Shown here: positions 25,638 through 34,727 of the stretch, in pieces | Position numbering within the stretch: position 1 is the stretch's first letter | Layout: the number at the start of each line of letters is the position of its first letter | Assembly: GCA_017794705.1 (NCBI GenBank) | Contig: CP051235.1 | Span: 2,357,010 to 2,421,009 of the forward strand | Direction of reading: 5' to 3' | DNA from: Devosia sp. | Lineage (GTDB): Bacteria > Pseudomonadota > Alphaproteobacteria > Rhizobiales > Devosiaceae | DNA: 64,000 nucleotides | The notes under the pieces: generated by a model | The model's database searches: none | Seen by the model: the letters and a program-made list of their open reading frames with translations, nothing else | Told to the model about the DNA's origin: nothing | Position numbers and translations under genes: made by a program

Positions 25638-26920
25638 ACCGCCGCACCCTGATCTTTTTTGGCGCGCTGCTGGCCTATTACGCCATTGCAGGCGTGTTCT
25701 TCGGCGCCGCCTACATCAGCCTGTTGTCCGTTCAGGCGCTGGCGTTCGCGCTGATTGCGCTGGGGCTGAACATCCAGTGGGGTTTTGGCGGCCTGTTCAA
25801 CTTCGGCATCATGGGATCGTTGATGGTGGGCGGGTTTGCCGCGACCACAATTTCCTTCCCGGTCAATCCCGAGTTCTGGGCCTCCGACGGGCCGGCGCTA
25901 TTGGGACAGGTGGCGATTGCCGCCGCGATCGGGGCGGTCCTCGTCATTGCCGCAGGGCAGGCGCATCGGATCGGCATCACCGGACGCTGGAAAACCACGT
26001 TGCAGGTGATCGCCTGGTTTGCCGCCTACGTGATCTATCGCAGCCGGATTGATCCGGCGGTCGCCTATATCGAGGCGACCGACGCCGGCTGGATTGGCGG
26101 GCTGGGATTGCATCCGATCCTTGGGTGGATATTCGGCGGGGTGCTGGCCGCAGGTGTTGCCTATATCATCGGCAAGGTCAGCCTCGGGCTCAGAACTGAT
26201 TACCTGGCCATTGCCACCATCGGCATTTCGGAGATCATCCGGGCGCTGATCAAGAACATGGACTGGCTGACCCGCGGCACGTTGACGGTGTCGCCGCTCG
26301 ACTGGCCGGTGCCAAGGCCGCAAGATCTGCAGGCGATGGGTCTGGCGATCGCGGACTCGTTCGTGGTCGGGCGCGTCGCCTTTTTCGGCGTCTTGCTGGT
26401 GGTGCTGGCGCTGGTGCTCTATCTCGTCCAGCGCGCCTATGGGGGGCCGTGGGGCCGCATGATGCGGGCGATCCGCGACAATCACATCGCTGCCGCCGCC
26501 ATGGGCAAGGATGTCAAATCCCGGCAGCTTGAAATCTTCATTTTCGGCTCGGTGCTGATGGGTATCGGCGGCGCGGCGCTGGTCACGCTCAACCAGATTT
26601 TCGACCCGGGCTCCTACCAGCCGATCAACCACACGTTCCTGATCTGGGTGATGCTGATCGTGGGGGGCGCTGGCAACAATTGGGGCGCCGTGTTTGGGGC
26701 GCTGTTCATCTACCTGACGTGGATGTTGTCGGATGCCGCGGCGCAATTCCTGTTCAACGGCCTGTCCGATTGGATGGTCACAATGGGCTGGCCGGGCATT
26801 CCAGACGTACAGTCTCGGTCCTCGCAGATGCGGGTATTGATCCTCGGCGTGGTGATCACGCTGGCGCTGCGCTACACGCCGCGTGGACTGATCCCGGAAA
26901 CCTATCAGGCGCGGGACTGA
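25634..26920 (+). CDS. livM: branched-chain amino acid ABC transporter permease LivM
   Basis: 428 residues, longer than the usual 300-odd LivM because of extra hydrophobic segments in the middle (about 95-150). The core pattern is present: LALGLNIQWGFGGLFNFG, GLRTDYLAIATIGISEI, RAIRDNHIAAAAMGKDV and IVGGAGNNWGAVFGA. It pairs with LivH as the second permease subunit. Confidence 0.92.
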   Translation: MNRRTLIFFGALLAYYAIAGVFFGAAYISLLSVQALAFALIALGLNIQWGFGGLFNFGIMGSLMVGGFAATTISFPVNPEFWASDGPALLGQVAIAAAIGAVLVIAAGQAHRIGITGRWKTTLQVIAWFAAYVIYRSRIDPAVAYIEATDAGWIGGLGLHPILGWIFGGVLAAGVAYIIGKVSLGLRTDYLAIATIGISEIIRALIKNMDWLTRGTLTVSPLDWPVPRPQDLQAMGLAIADSFVVGRVAFFGVLLVVLALVLYLVQRAYGGPWGRMMRAIRDNHIAAAAMGKDVKSRQLEIFIFGSVLMGIGGAALVTLNQIFDPGSYQPINHTFLIWVMLIVGGAGNNWGAVFGALFIYLTWMLSDAAAQFLFNGLSDWMVTMGWPGIPDVQSRSSQMRVLILGVVITLALRYTPRGLIPETYQARD

Positions 26921-27005
26921 AACGCGGCCGAAAAAACCTGCGATTGATGGTTGACCCTGACGCGGCGTGAGGGTGCATGAGCTTGTTCACCGGAATGAGG
27001 TGAAG

Positions 27006-27773
27006 ATGGCGAACTATACAGTCAGGCAAGTCGCGAAGCTCTCGGGCGTCTCTGTGCGCACGTTGCACTATTACGACGAGATCGGCCTGTTCAAACCCAC
27101 CGATGTGGGGGCGAACGGCTATCGCTACTATGATCGCGCCGCCTTGCTGCGGCTTCAGCAGATCCTGTTCTACCGCAAGCTCGGCATGCCGCTCGAGCAG
27201 GTGAAACAGACGCTGGATGCCGAAGATTTCGATCTCGCATCAGCTTTGGCGGAGCACCGCCGGCACCTGCTCGATGAAGTGGTCCGCAATCAGAACCTGA
27301 TCCGGACGATTGACGAGACTTTGAAGGAATTGAACGGAGAAACGACCATGCCCGATCAGGACAGGTTCAAGGGGTTCGCCCCTGAAAAACAGGCTGAATA
27401 TGAAGACTATCTGGTGGACCGCTACGGCGATCACGCCAAGCAAAAGATTGCTGAATCACATCAGAGAGTCGGCAAGATGTCGGCCGAGCAAATGGCGGCC
27501 ATCCAGGCTGAAGGTGATCAGGTCAACAAGGACCTCGTCGCCGAAATCGAACGGGGCGCTGCCCCTGACGATGAAACGGTGCAGACGCTTGTTGGGCGAC
27601 ACCACGCCTGGGTCAGCCATTTCTGGGTGCCCAACGCCGAGGCCTATGCGGGGCTCGGCCAGCTCTATCTGGATCACGAGGACTTCCGGGCCTTTTACGA
27701 CAAATATGACCCGAGGCTCGTCGAGTTCCTGGCAACCGCGATGAAAATCTACGCCGCCAACGAACTCGGTTGA
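27006..27773 (+). CDS. MerR family regulator with TipAS ligand domain
   Basis: 255 residues. A MerR winged helix (YTVRQVAKLSGVSVRTLHYYDEIGLF) spans 1-70, a coiled coil runs to about 105, and a TipAS antibiotic-recognition domain fills the C-terminus (HHAWVSHFWVPNAEAYAGL, PRLVEFLATAM). TipA-like proteins are induced by binding thiopeptides or other hydrophobic compounds and activate multidrug genes; no efflux gene is adjacent. The start is ATG 27006 with GAGGTGAA just upstream. It faces livK across a shared terminator. Confidence 0.9.
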   Translation: MANYTVRQVAKLSGVSVRTLHYYDEIGLFKPTDVGANGYRYYDRAALLRLQQILFYRKLGMPLEQVKQTLDAEDFDLASALAEHRRHLLDEVVRNQNLIRTIDETLKELNGETTMPDQDRFKGFAPEKQAEYEDYLVDRYGDHAKQKIAESHQRVGKMSAEQMAAIQAEGDQVNKDLVAEIERGAAPDDETVQTLVGRHHAWVSHFWVPNAEAYAGLGQLYLDHEDFRAFYDKYDPRLVEFLATAMKIYAANELG

Positions 27774-27797
27774 TGCAAATGGCAGCGCCAAAGAAAG

Positions 27798-27823
27798 AAG
27801 GCCCGGGATCGCTCCCGGGCCTT
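27798..27823. terminator. bidirectional terminator between merR-type gene and livK
   Basis: Perfect 11-base arms AAGGCCCGGGA (27798-27808) and TCCCGGGCCTT (27813-27823) around TCGC. A/T-rich flanks are present on both sides, and it serves two convergent genes. Confidence 0.85.
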
Positions 27824-27850
27824 CCAGTTCTTACGCGATAAGCCTTTGGC

Positions 27851-29056
27851 TTATTCGACCGCGCCGACCAGCGTGAAGGCGCCGTCAACGGCTTCCATCT
27901 CGACGATGATGCCGGACACGTCGCCAGCTTCGTCGAAGTCATGCGGGCCACCAGCACCTTCGTAATTGATGTCGGTGCCTGCAGCGATCAGCGCTGCGGC
28001 CTTTTCCCACTCGCCGGGAAGGATGATCTCACCCGGAGCGGAGGAGACTTCCCGCAGCGCAGCGGAGAGACCTTCGCGATCGGCGGAGCCGTTCTTCTCG
28101 ATGGCCAGGGCCAGCATGAAGGCGGCATCATAGGCCTGCGGGGCATAGACGTCGGCCGGGTTCAGGCCGGCTTCGGTGGCCAGGTCAGCATAAACGCTTG
28201 CCGATTCGCCTTCGAAGGCACCGGCGCGGGTGGCGATCATGCCGTTGGCGCCGTCACCGACGGCGGCCAGCAGTTCGTCATCGACCATGCCGTCGCCACC
28301 GACGTAGGTGACGAAGTTGCCGCTCTCCAGAGCCTGGCGCAGGATGGTCTGGCCGGAACCCGAAGCGTAGGCGAGAATGACGAGGGCTTCCGAGCCGCCG
28401 CCGGCCAGTTGGCCGAGTTCAGCGCGGTAGTCCGCCTTGCCGTCTTCGTGGGCGGCGTTGACCGAGATGGAGCCGCCATTGGCTTCAAAGTTTGCCGCGA
28501 ACACGTCGGCAAGGCCCTTGCCGTAGTCGTTGTTGACGTAGGTCAGGGCGACGTCGGTGATGCCCTTGGAGATCAAAAGATCAGCGAGCTTCACGCCCTG
28601 GAAGGCGTCCGACGGTGCCGTGCGGAACACAAGGTCATTGTCTTCCAGCGTGGTCAGAACCGGTGCGGTCGCCGACGGCGAGATCTGCACCATGTTGCCC
28701 GGAATGCCGGCAGCGGTGGCAGCGCCTACCGTGGCGCCGGTGCAGAATGCACCTACCATGGCGGTGACATTGTCGGTGTTGACCAGCTTGTCAGCAGCGG
28801 GGCCGGCAACCGACGGGTCGCAGGCGCTGTCGCCGACAACGCTGGACAGGGTGCCGCCGTCAAGGATGCCGCCCTGAGCATTGACGTGGTCGATGGCGAG
28901 TTGCGCACCGGCAACGATCGGGGGAGCCAGCGCTTCAATCGGGCCGGTCAGGTCGCCCAGAATGCCGATGGTGACATCTTCAGCGTTCGCGGGTGCGGCA
29001 ACGGAAAATGCCGTTGCGGCTGCGACGCCGAGCAGTGCGATTTTGAATTTCTGCAT
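27851..29056 (-). CDS. livK: branched-chain amino acid ABC transporter substrate-binding protein LivK
   Basis: 401 residues with a signal peptide cut after residue 25 (APANA). The type I periplasmic-binding fold of the Leu/Ile/Val family is seen in VTIGILGDLTGP, GAQLAIDHVNAQGG, AMVGAFCTGATVGA and YVNNDYGKGLADVF. ATG 29056 has GAGGG 5 bases upstream. It is convergent with the livGFHM-merR run and is presumably the receptor for that transporter. Its own orientation allows higher, separate expression. Confidence 0.93.
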   Translation of the reverse strand: MQKFKIALLGVAAATAFSVAAPANAEDVTIGILGDLTGPIEALAPPIVAGAQLAIDHVNAQGGILDGGTLSSVVGDSACDPSVAGPAADKLVNTDNVTAMVGAFCTGATVGAATAAGIPGNMVQISPSATAPVLTTLEDNDLVFRTAPSDAFQGVKLADLLISKGITDVALTYVNNDYGKGLADVFAANFEANGGSISVNAAHEDGKADYRAELGQLAGGGSEALVILAYASGSGQTILRQALESGNFVTYVGGDGMVDDELLAAVGDGANGMIATRAGAFEGESASVYADLATEAGLNPADVYAPQAYDAAFMLALAIEKNGSADREGLSAALREVSSAPGEIILPGEWEKAAALIAAGTDINYEGAGGPHDFDEAGDVSGIIVEMEAVDGAFTLVGAVE

Positions 29057-29269
29057 GTTTTCCCTCAGTGTCTTGGTGTTGCCGCGCCGCCCGTGCCCAG
29101 ATGGCCACAGGTGCGCCTGCAACATTTTGATGGGGCAGGATTTTCCCGCCCGCTGGCGCCACATTTGCACAATATGACGGCCAGAGTCACCACCCATGTG
29201 CGACGAGCATGCCTGTTGCTTAACGGCGGGGCCGGTGCCATCTTCCGGCGCAGGTTTGAGGAGAAACTC

Positions 29270-30334
29270 ATGCGGGGTCAAAGGTTTGGACTCGAAGCGG
29301 CGCGCCTGGCCCTCTTGGTGATTCTGGCGCTGTTTCTGGCTGCGCCGGTCACCGGTCAGGAAACCGTAGACAGTCCCTCGTTCCTCTCCCCGGAGAATTT
29401 CGGCGAGACCGTTGAGCCCGAGGCCCCTGCCGCGCCAGTGCGCTGCGGCGGCGTTCCCATCGCCATTGCCCGGATGCAATGGCCGTCCTCGGCGCTTCTG
29501 GCGCACATTCATGCCCTGATCCTGTCGCGGGAAATGGGTTGCGAGGTCAGTGTGGTGGGCGGCGATCTGGTCGGCACCGTTTCATCCATGGCCACCACCG
29601 GCCAACCCGCCATTGCGCCTGAAGTCTGGGTGACGCGGATTTCGCAAATCTGGAATTCAGCTATCGAGTCCCAACGCCTGCGTCCGGCGGGATCGACCTT
29701 TGCGGGCAGCGCGCTTGAAGGCTGGTTCGTGCCCGAACATCTGGCCCAGCGCTTTCCGGAACTCGGTAATGCCGATCAGCTGCGTGACGTGGCTTTGCAG
29801 GTGAGACGAGAAGACGGGGAAGACCTGACCTTCATCTCCTGCCCGCCGGATTGGGCCTGTTCGGTGATCAACCGCAACCTGATCGCCGCGCACGGGCTGA
29901 CCAATCTTGTAGAGATCGTCGAGCCGGCCAACCGGTTCGAACTGGATACGCTGATCGCCCAGTCGGTGTCGCGCAGCCGGCCGGTGTTCTTTTATTACTG
30001 GCAGCCCAATTCGGTGCTGGCGCAGTTCGACTTCAAGGAACTTTCCATGGGCGTGCATGATGCGACGGCCTATACATGCCTCGCCCGGCGCAACTGCCCC
30101 AATCCGCAACCCTCGGGCTTTGTGCCCGAAACCGTGTTTATGGTCATTCCGGACTGGGTCTACAATGATGTGCCCGAAATCAGCGACTATCTGATCCGCG
30201 CCTCGATCCCGCTCAACGAGTTGAACGAACTCATGGCCTGGCAGGCTGAGAACGATGCCGGATTTGAAGAGGCGGCCGAGCATTTCGTCGCGACACGTTC
30301 CGAAATCTGGCAGAACTGGCTGCCCGCGAATTAA
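29270..30334 (+). CDS. orphan OpuAC/ProX-type substrate-binding protein
   Basis: 354 residues from ATG 29270 (GAGGAGAAA upstream), with a signal peptide over about 1-31. The mature part matches the glycine betaine/choline-binding family: RMQWPSSALLAHIHALIL, EVWVTRISQIW, GWFVPEHL and PVFFYYWQPNSVL. Aromatic residues likely to cage a quaternary amine (Trp, Tyr) are present. No permease or ATPase of that class is in the window, so it is an orphan that works with a distant transporter or as a sensor. It is divergent from livK. Confidence 0.82.
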   Translation: MRGQRFGLEAARLALLVILALFLAAPVTGQETVDSPSFLSPENFGETVEPEAPAAPVRCGGVPIAIARMQWPSSALLAHIHALILSREMGCEVSVVGGDLVGTVSSMATTGQPAIAPEVWVTRISQIWNSAIESQRLRPAGSTFAGSALEGWFVPEHLAQRFPELGNADQLRDVALQVRREDGEDLTFISCPPDWACSVINRNLIAAHGLTNLVEIVEPANRFELDTLIAQSVSRSRPVFFYYWQPNSVLAQFDFKELSMGVHDATAYTCLARRNCPNPQPSGFVPETVFMVIPDWVYNDVPEISDYLIRASIPLNELNELMAWQAENDAGFEEAAEHFVATRSEIWQNWLPAN

Positions 30335-30432
30335 GAATTGGACGGACGAAACACCGGCCGGAGCTGTCACTTGCACCGGCTTGCCCCCGGCGCGTATAAG
30401 GGCGCCAAGTTCGATCAACCCGGAGAGCCGCA

Positions 30433-30843
30433 GTGGACATCAAACGCATCAATGATTCGGTCAGCGTATCAGGGCAGATCAGCGTTGATGATGTCGCCGC
30501 CATCAAGGCCACCGGCTTCGTGTCGATCGTCAACAACCGGCCTGATGGCGAGGCGCCAGATCAGCCGGACAATGCCTCGATCGAGGCAGCCGCCAAGGCC
30601 GCTGGCCTGAAGTATCATTTCATCCCCATGGGGCGCGAAGGGGTGTCAGCGCAAATGGTGGAACAGACCCGCGCCGCACTCGATGAAGCGGGCGGACCGG
30701 TGTTCTGTTATTGCCGTACGGGCACGCGCTCGACCACATTGTGGGCGCTGTCCCAGGCAGGCCGCCAGCCGGCCGAAGACATTGTCTCAGCGGCCGCTAA
30801 TGCCGGCTATGACATGTCACACCTGACCGGTCATCTCAGCTGA
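30433..30843 (+). CDS. small DUF442/TIGR01244-type sulfurtransferase-phosphatase
   Basis: 136 residues from GTG 30433 with GGAGAG upstream. The fold resembles dual-specificity phosphatases, but the active loop FCYCRTGTRS has Cys94-x4-Arg99 as in rhodaneses; Cys92 may form a partner disulfide. Related N-terminal domains occur in Blh, the H2S-detoxifying persulfide protein. Substrate is unknown; a sulfur-transfer role would fit the sulfide oxidoreductase elsewhere in the window, but this is inference. Confidence 0.78.
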   Translation: MDIKRINDSVSVSGQISVDDVAAIKATGFVSIVNNRPDGEAPDQPDNASIEAAAKAAGLKYHFIPMGREGVSAQMVEQTRAALDEAGGPVFCYCRTGTRSTTLWALSQAGRQPAEDIVSAAANAGYDMSHLTGHLS

Positions 30844-30941
30844 TCCACGCCAGCGGCTTGCCTTTTGGCGCGTGAGCGTCAAAAACAATCCTCCAGAGGC
30901 GTCCTCCCGCGCCCCTGATCCCTTGAACGACTTGTGGTGCC

Positions 30942-33900
30942 ATGCCGATCAAAAAAATCCTCGTCGCCAATCGCAGCGAAATCGCCATCCGTGTTTTCCG
31001 GGCCGCCAACGAACTGGGGCTGAAAACCGTCGCCGTCTATGCCGAAGAAGACAAACTGGCATTGCACAGGTTCAAGGCTGACGAGGCCTATCAGATCGGC
31101 AAGGGGCTGGGTCCCGTCGAAGCTTATCTGCAGATCGACGAATATATCCGCATCGCCAAGCTGAGCGGCGCCGACGCCATTCACCCGGGTTACGGTCTTC
31201 TGTCGGAGAGTCCGGAATTCGTCGATGCCTGCTTCGAGGCGGGGATCACTTTCATCGGCCCCAAGGCGCAGACCATGCGCGATCTGGGCAACAAGGTGGC
31301 CGCGCGCAACATGGCAATTGCCGCCAAGGTGCCGGTGGTGCCGGCCACAGAACCCTTGCCCGACGACATGAACAAGGTGGCCGAAATGGCCGCCGAGATC
31401 GGCTACCCCTTGATGCTCAAGGCATCGTGGGGCGGTGGTGGACGCGGCATGCGCCGCATCGCCGACGAGAAGGCCCTGCGCGAGGAAGTGCCCGAAGCCA
31501 AACGCGAGGCCAAGGCGGCGTTCGGCAAGGACGAGATGTATCTTGAAAAGCTGATCGAGCGGGCGCGTCACGTCGAAGTGCAGTTGCTCGGAGATGATCA
31601 CGGCAACCTCGTACATCTCTTCGAACGCGACTGTTCGGTGCAACGGCGCAATCAGAAAGTGGTAGAGCGCGCGCCCGCGCCCTATCTCAATGCAGAGCAG
31701 CGCAATGGGCTGACCGATTCTGCCCTGCGGCTCGGCAATGCCGCCAGCTACCGCTGCGCGGGCACCGTTGAATTCCTGATGGATGCGGACACCGGTGAGT
31801 TCTATTTCATCGAGGTCAATCCGCGTATCCAGGTTGAGCACACGGTCACCGAAGAAGTGACCGGCATTGATATCGTCAAGGCGCAGATCCACGTGATGGA
31901 CGGGGCGGTGATCGGCACACCGGAATCCGGTGTCCCCGCCCAGGACAAGATCAAGCTCAACGGTCATGCCATGCAGTGCCGGGTCACCACCGAGGACCCG
32001 GAAGAGAACTTCATTCCCGACTATGGCCGTATCACCGCCTACCGCGGCGCCACTGGTTTCGGGGTGCGGCTTGACGGCGGCACAGCCTATTCAGGCGCGG
32101 TGATCACGCGGTACTATGATCCGCTTTTGGAAAAGGTCACTTGCTGGGCGCCGACCCCTGAAGAAACCATCGCCCGGATGGACCGCGCCCTGCGCGAATT
32201 CCGCATCCGCGGCGTGTCGACCAATCTGATGTTCCTTGAAAACATCATTGGCCACCCCAGTTTCCGCGACAATTCCTACACGACCCGGTTCATCGACAAT
32301 ACGCCGGAACTGTTCGACTTCCCCAAGCGTCGCGACCGCGCGACCAAGCTGTTGACCTATCTGGCCGACGTCACGGTCAACGGACATCCCGACGTCAAGG
32401 GGCGGCCCGAGCCGATGGAAGATGCGCCGCAGCCGGTGGTGCCCGATTTCGGCTCCGGGGACATCAAGGACGGCACCAGCCAGATCCTTCACGACAAGGG
32501 GCCCGAGGGGCTGGCCGAATGGATGAAGGCACAAAAGCAGGTGCTGTTCACCGATACGACAATGCGTGACGGCCACCAGTCGCTGCTGGCGACCCGCATG
32601 CGGACGCATGACATTGTCCAGATCGCCGAGGCCTATGCCCGCGGTCTGCCCAACCTGTTCTCGCTGGAATGCTGGGGCGGGGCGACGTTCGATGTGTCCA
32701 TGCGTTTCCTCAATGAGGACCCCTGGGAGCGGTTGGCCAAGATCAAAAAGGCAGCGCCCAACATCATGACGCAGATGCTGCTGCGCGGCTCAAACGGGGT
32801 TGGCTACACCAATTATCCGGACAATGTGGTCCGGTTCTTCGTCGAGCAGGCCGCCAAGGGCGGCGTCGACGTGTTCCGCGTCTTTGACTGTCTCAATTGG
32901 GTCGAGAACATGCGCGTCTCCATGGATGCGGTCATCGAGGCGGGCAAAGTCTGCGAAGGCGTCATTTGCTACACCGGCGACATGCTCGATCCCGACCGGG
33001 CCAAGTATGACCTCAAATATTATGTCGGACTGGCCAGGGAACTGGAGGCGGCGGGCTCGCACGTTCTGGGCCTCAAGGACATGGCGGGCCTGCTCAAGCC
33101 TGCAGCCGCAAAGAAACTCATCGAGACCCTGAAGCAAGAAGTCTCGATGCCCATACATTTCCACACGCACGACACATCGGGCGCCGCTGCGGCAACCGTG
33201 CTGGCCGCCGTTGATGCGGGCGTGGATGCGGTTGATGCGGCGATGGATTCGTTTTCCGGCACCACCTCGCAGCCCTGTTTCGGTTCGCTGAACGAGGCGT
33301 TGCGCCGCACCGAACGCGATCCGGGTTTCGACCCCGAAGTGATCCGCAGGATTTCCTTTTACTGGGAGGCCGTTCGCCACAAGTACCGCGCCTTCGAAAG
33401 CGATCTGCGCTCAGGCGCTTCGGAGGTTTATCTCCACGAAATGCCGGGTGGGCAGTTTACCAATCTCAAGGAGCAGGCACGGTCGCTGGGCCTGCAGAGC
33501 CGCTGGCATGAAGTCGCCGAGACCTACGCCGACGTCAACCAGATGTTCGGCGATATCGTCAAGGTGACACCCTCGTCCAAGGTGGTGGGCGACATGGCCC
33601 TGGCCATGGTTTCCTCCGGGCTGACCCGCGCCGACGTGGAAGATCCCAAGCGCGAAGTCTCGTTCCCTGATTCAGTGGTCGATTTCTTTGCCGGGGGGCT
33701 TGGCCAGCCGCCAGGCGGATTCCCCGAGGCGCTGCAGAAAAAGGTGCTGAAAGGCAAGAAGCCGTTGATCGAACGGCCCGGCAAGGGGCTAAAGCCCGCC
33801 GATCTGGAGGCGGAACGCAAGAAGGTGGCCGAGGAACTGGGGGTCGAGATTTCCGATCTGCACCTGGCCTCCTATCTCATGTATCCCAAGGTCTTCACCG

Positions 33901-34382
33901 AATTCATGCGCTCACAGGATCTTTACGGACCTACCGAAGTTATCCCGACGCTGGCCTTTTTCTATGGGCTGCACGACAGCGATGAACTGCATGTCGATCT
34001 GCGCGCCGGGGTGACGCTGGTTGTGCGCTATCTTGGCCGGACCGAACCCAACGAAAAGGGCAATGTCCGGGTGTTCTTCGAACTCAACGGCCAGCCGCGT
34101 TCTGTCTCCGTGCCTGACCGGGCGGTGGCCGGTGAAATCGTCAGCCGACCGAAAGCGGCTGCCGGCGATCCGAAACAGGTGGGCGCGCCGATGCCGGGCG
34201 TCATCTCGACGTTGGCCGTCAAGGTCGGTCAGGAGGTTGCTTCAGGCGATGTGCTCTTGTCCATCGAGGCGATGAAGATGGAAACCGCCATTCATGCCGA
34301 TGTCGATGGCAAGGTTGCCGAGGTTACTGTCGGCCCGGGCGATCAGATCGACGCCAAGGATCTTCTGGTCCGCTTCGAGTAG
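30942..34382 (+). CDS. pyc: pyruvate carboxylase
   Basis: 1146 residues, the standard single-chain length. Biotin carboxylase comes first (ILVANRSEIAIRVFRAA, KASWGGGGRGMR, FIEVNPRIQVEHTVTEE). The carboxyltransferase begins near residue 530 (FTDTTMRDGHQS, VFRVFDCLNWV, HFHTHDTSG). The C-terminal biotin carrier has EAMKM with Lys1112. It carboxylates pyruvate to oxaloacetate, replenishing the TCA cycle. ATG 30942 follows 98 bases of non-coding DNA. The last 59 bases overlap the convergent DUF1232 gene. Confidence 0.97.
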   Translation: MPIKKILVANRSEIAIRVFRAANELGLKTVAVYAEEDKLALHRFKADEAYQIGKGLGPVEAYLQIDEYIRIAKLSGADAIHPGYGLLSESPEFVDACFEAGITFIGPKAQTMRDLGNKVAARNMAIAAKVPVVPATEPLPDDMNKVAEMAAEIGYPLMLKASWGGGGRGMRRIADEKALREEVPEAKREAKAAFGKDEMYLEKLIERARHVEVQLLGDDHGNLVHLFERDCSVQRRNQKVVERAPAPYLNAEQRNGLTDSALRLGNAASYRCAGTVEFLMDADTGEFYFIEVNPRIQVEHTVTEEVTGIDIVKAQIHVMDGAVIGTPESGVPAQDKIKLNGHAMQCRVTTEDPEENFIPDYGRITAYRGATGFGVRLDGGTAYSGAVITRYYDPLLEKVTCWAPTPEETIARMDRALREFRIRGVSTNLMFLENIIGHPSFRDNSYTTRFIDNTPELFDFPKRRDRATKLLTYLADVTVNGHPDVKGRPEPMEDAPQPVVPDFGSGDIKDGTSQILHDKGPEGLAEWMKAQKQVLFTDTTMRDGHQSLLATRMRTHDIVQIAEAYARGLPNLFSLECWGGATFDVSMRFLNEDPWERLAKIKKAAPNIMTQMLLRGSNGVGYTNYPDNVVRFFVEQAAKGGVDVFRVFDCLNWVENMRVSMDAVIEAGKVCEGVICYTGDMLDPDRAKYDLKYYVGLARELEAAGSHVLGLKDMAGLLKPAAAKKLIETLKQEVSMPIHFHTHDTSGAAAATVLAAVDAGVDAVDAAMDSFSGTTSQPCFGSLNEALRRTERDPGFDPEVIRRISFYWEAVRHKYRAFESDLRSGASEVYLHEMPGGQFTNLKEQARSLGLQSRWHEVAETYADVNQMFGDIVKVTPSSKVVGDMALAMVSSGLTRADVEDPKREVSFPDSVVDFFAGGLGQPPGGFPEALQKKVLKGKKPLIERPGKGLKPADLEAERKKVAEELGVEISDLHLASYLMYPKVFTEFMRSQDLYGPTEVIPTLAFFYGLHDSDELHVDLRAGVTLVVRYLGRTEPNEKGNVRVFFELNGQPRSVSVPDRAVAGEIVSRPKAAAGDPKQVGAPMPGVISTLAVKVGQEVASGDVLLSIEAMKMETAIHADVDGKVAEVTVGPGDQIDAKDLLVRFE

Positions 34383-34653
34383 TTTCAGGGGCGGGCTCAT
34401 TGAGGTCGGGGTAACGCACTTCGTCTGGCAGACGCGAGACGATCCAGCGGGTCGCCATGCCGATGATCAAGACGTCGTCGATGATGCCGAACAGGCCCAG
34501 AAACTCGGGCAGAAGGTCGATCGGGCTGATCACGTAGATGACCAGACCCAGCATGGCCGCCTTCAGATAAAGCGGCGTTGAGACGTGCCAGAAGGCGCGC
34601 CACAGGGTGACGATATCATTGCGCAGCACATAGAGCCGGGTCAGAAATCCCAT
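34324..34653 (-). CDS. YkvA/DUF1232 family small membrane protein
   Basis: 109 residues. The family hallmark VIYVISPIDLLPEFLGLFGIIDDVLI spans about 38-63 and is membrane embedded; the tail is hydrophilic. Function of the family is unknown, although members affect shape and envelope homeostasis. The last 59 bases of the gene lie antisense to the end of pyc. Confidence 0.88.
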   Translation of the reverse strand: MGFLTRLYVLRNDIVTLWRAFWHVSTPLYLKAAMLGLVIYVISPIDLLPEFLGLFGIIDDVLIIGMATRWIVSRLPDEVRYPDLNEPAPETTRSGPEDPWRRSDRPGRQ

Positions 34654-34727
34654 GGATTTTCCCCTTTCACCCAGTTGATATGGGCACGACTTAGCGTGCC
34701 TGCAACCGGATAACGGCCTGCGGCGTG

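Noticed and set aside
27941..29269. Very long plus-strand open frame running through livK into the OpuAC-type gene
   Set aside because: The first 443 codons are antisense to livK with no homology; the signal peptide and GAGGAG ribosome site place the true start at 29270.
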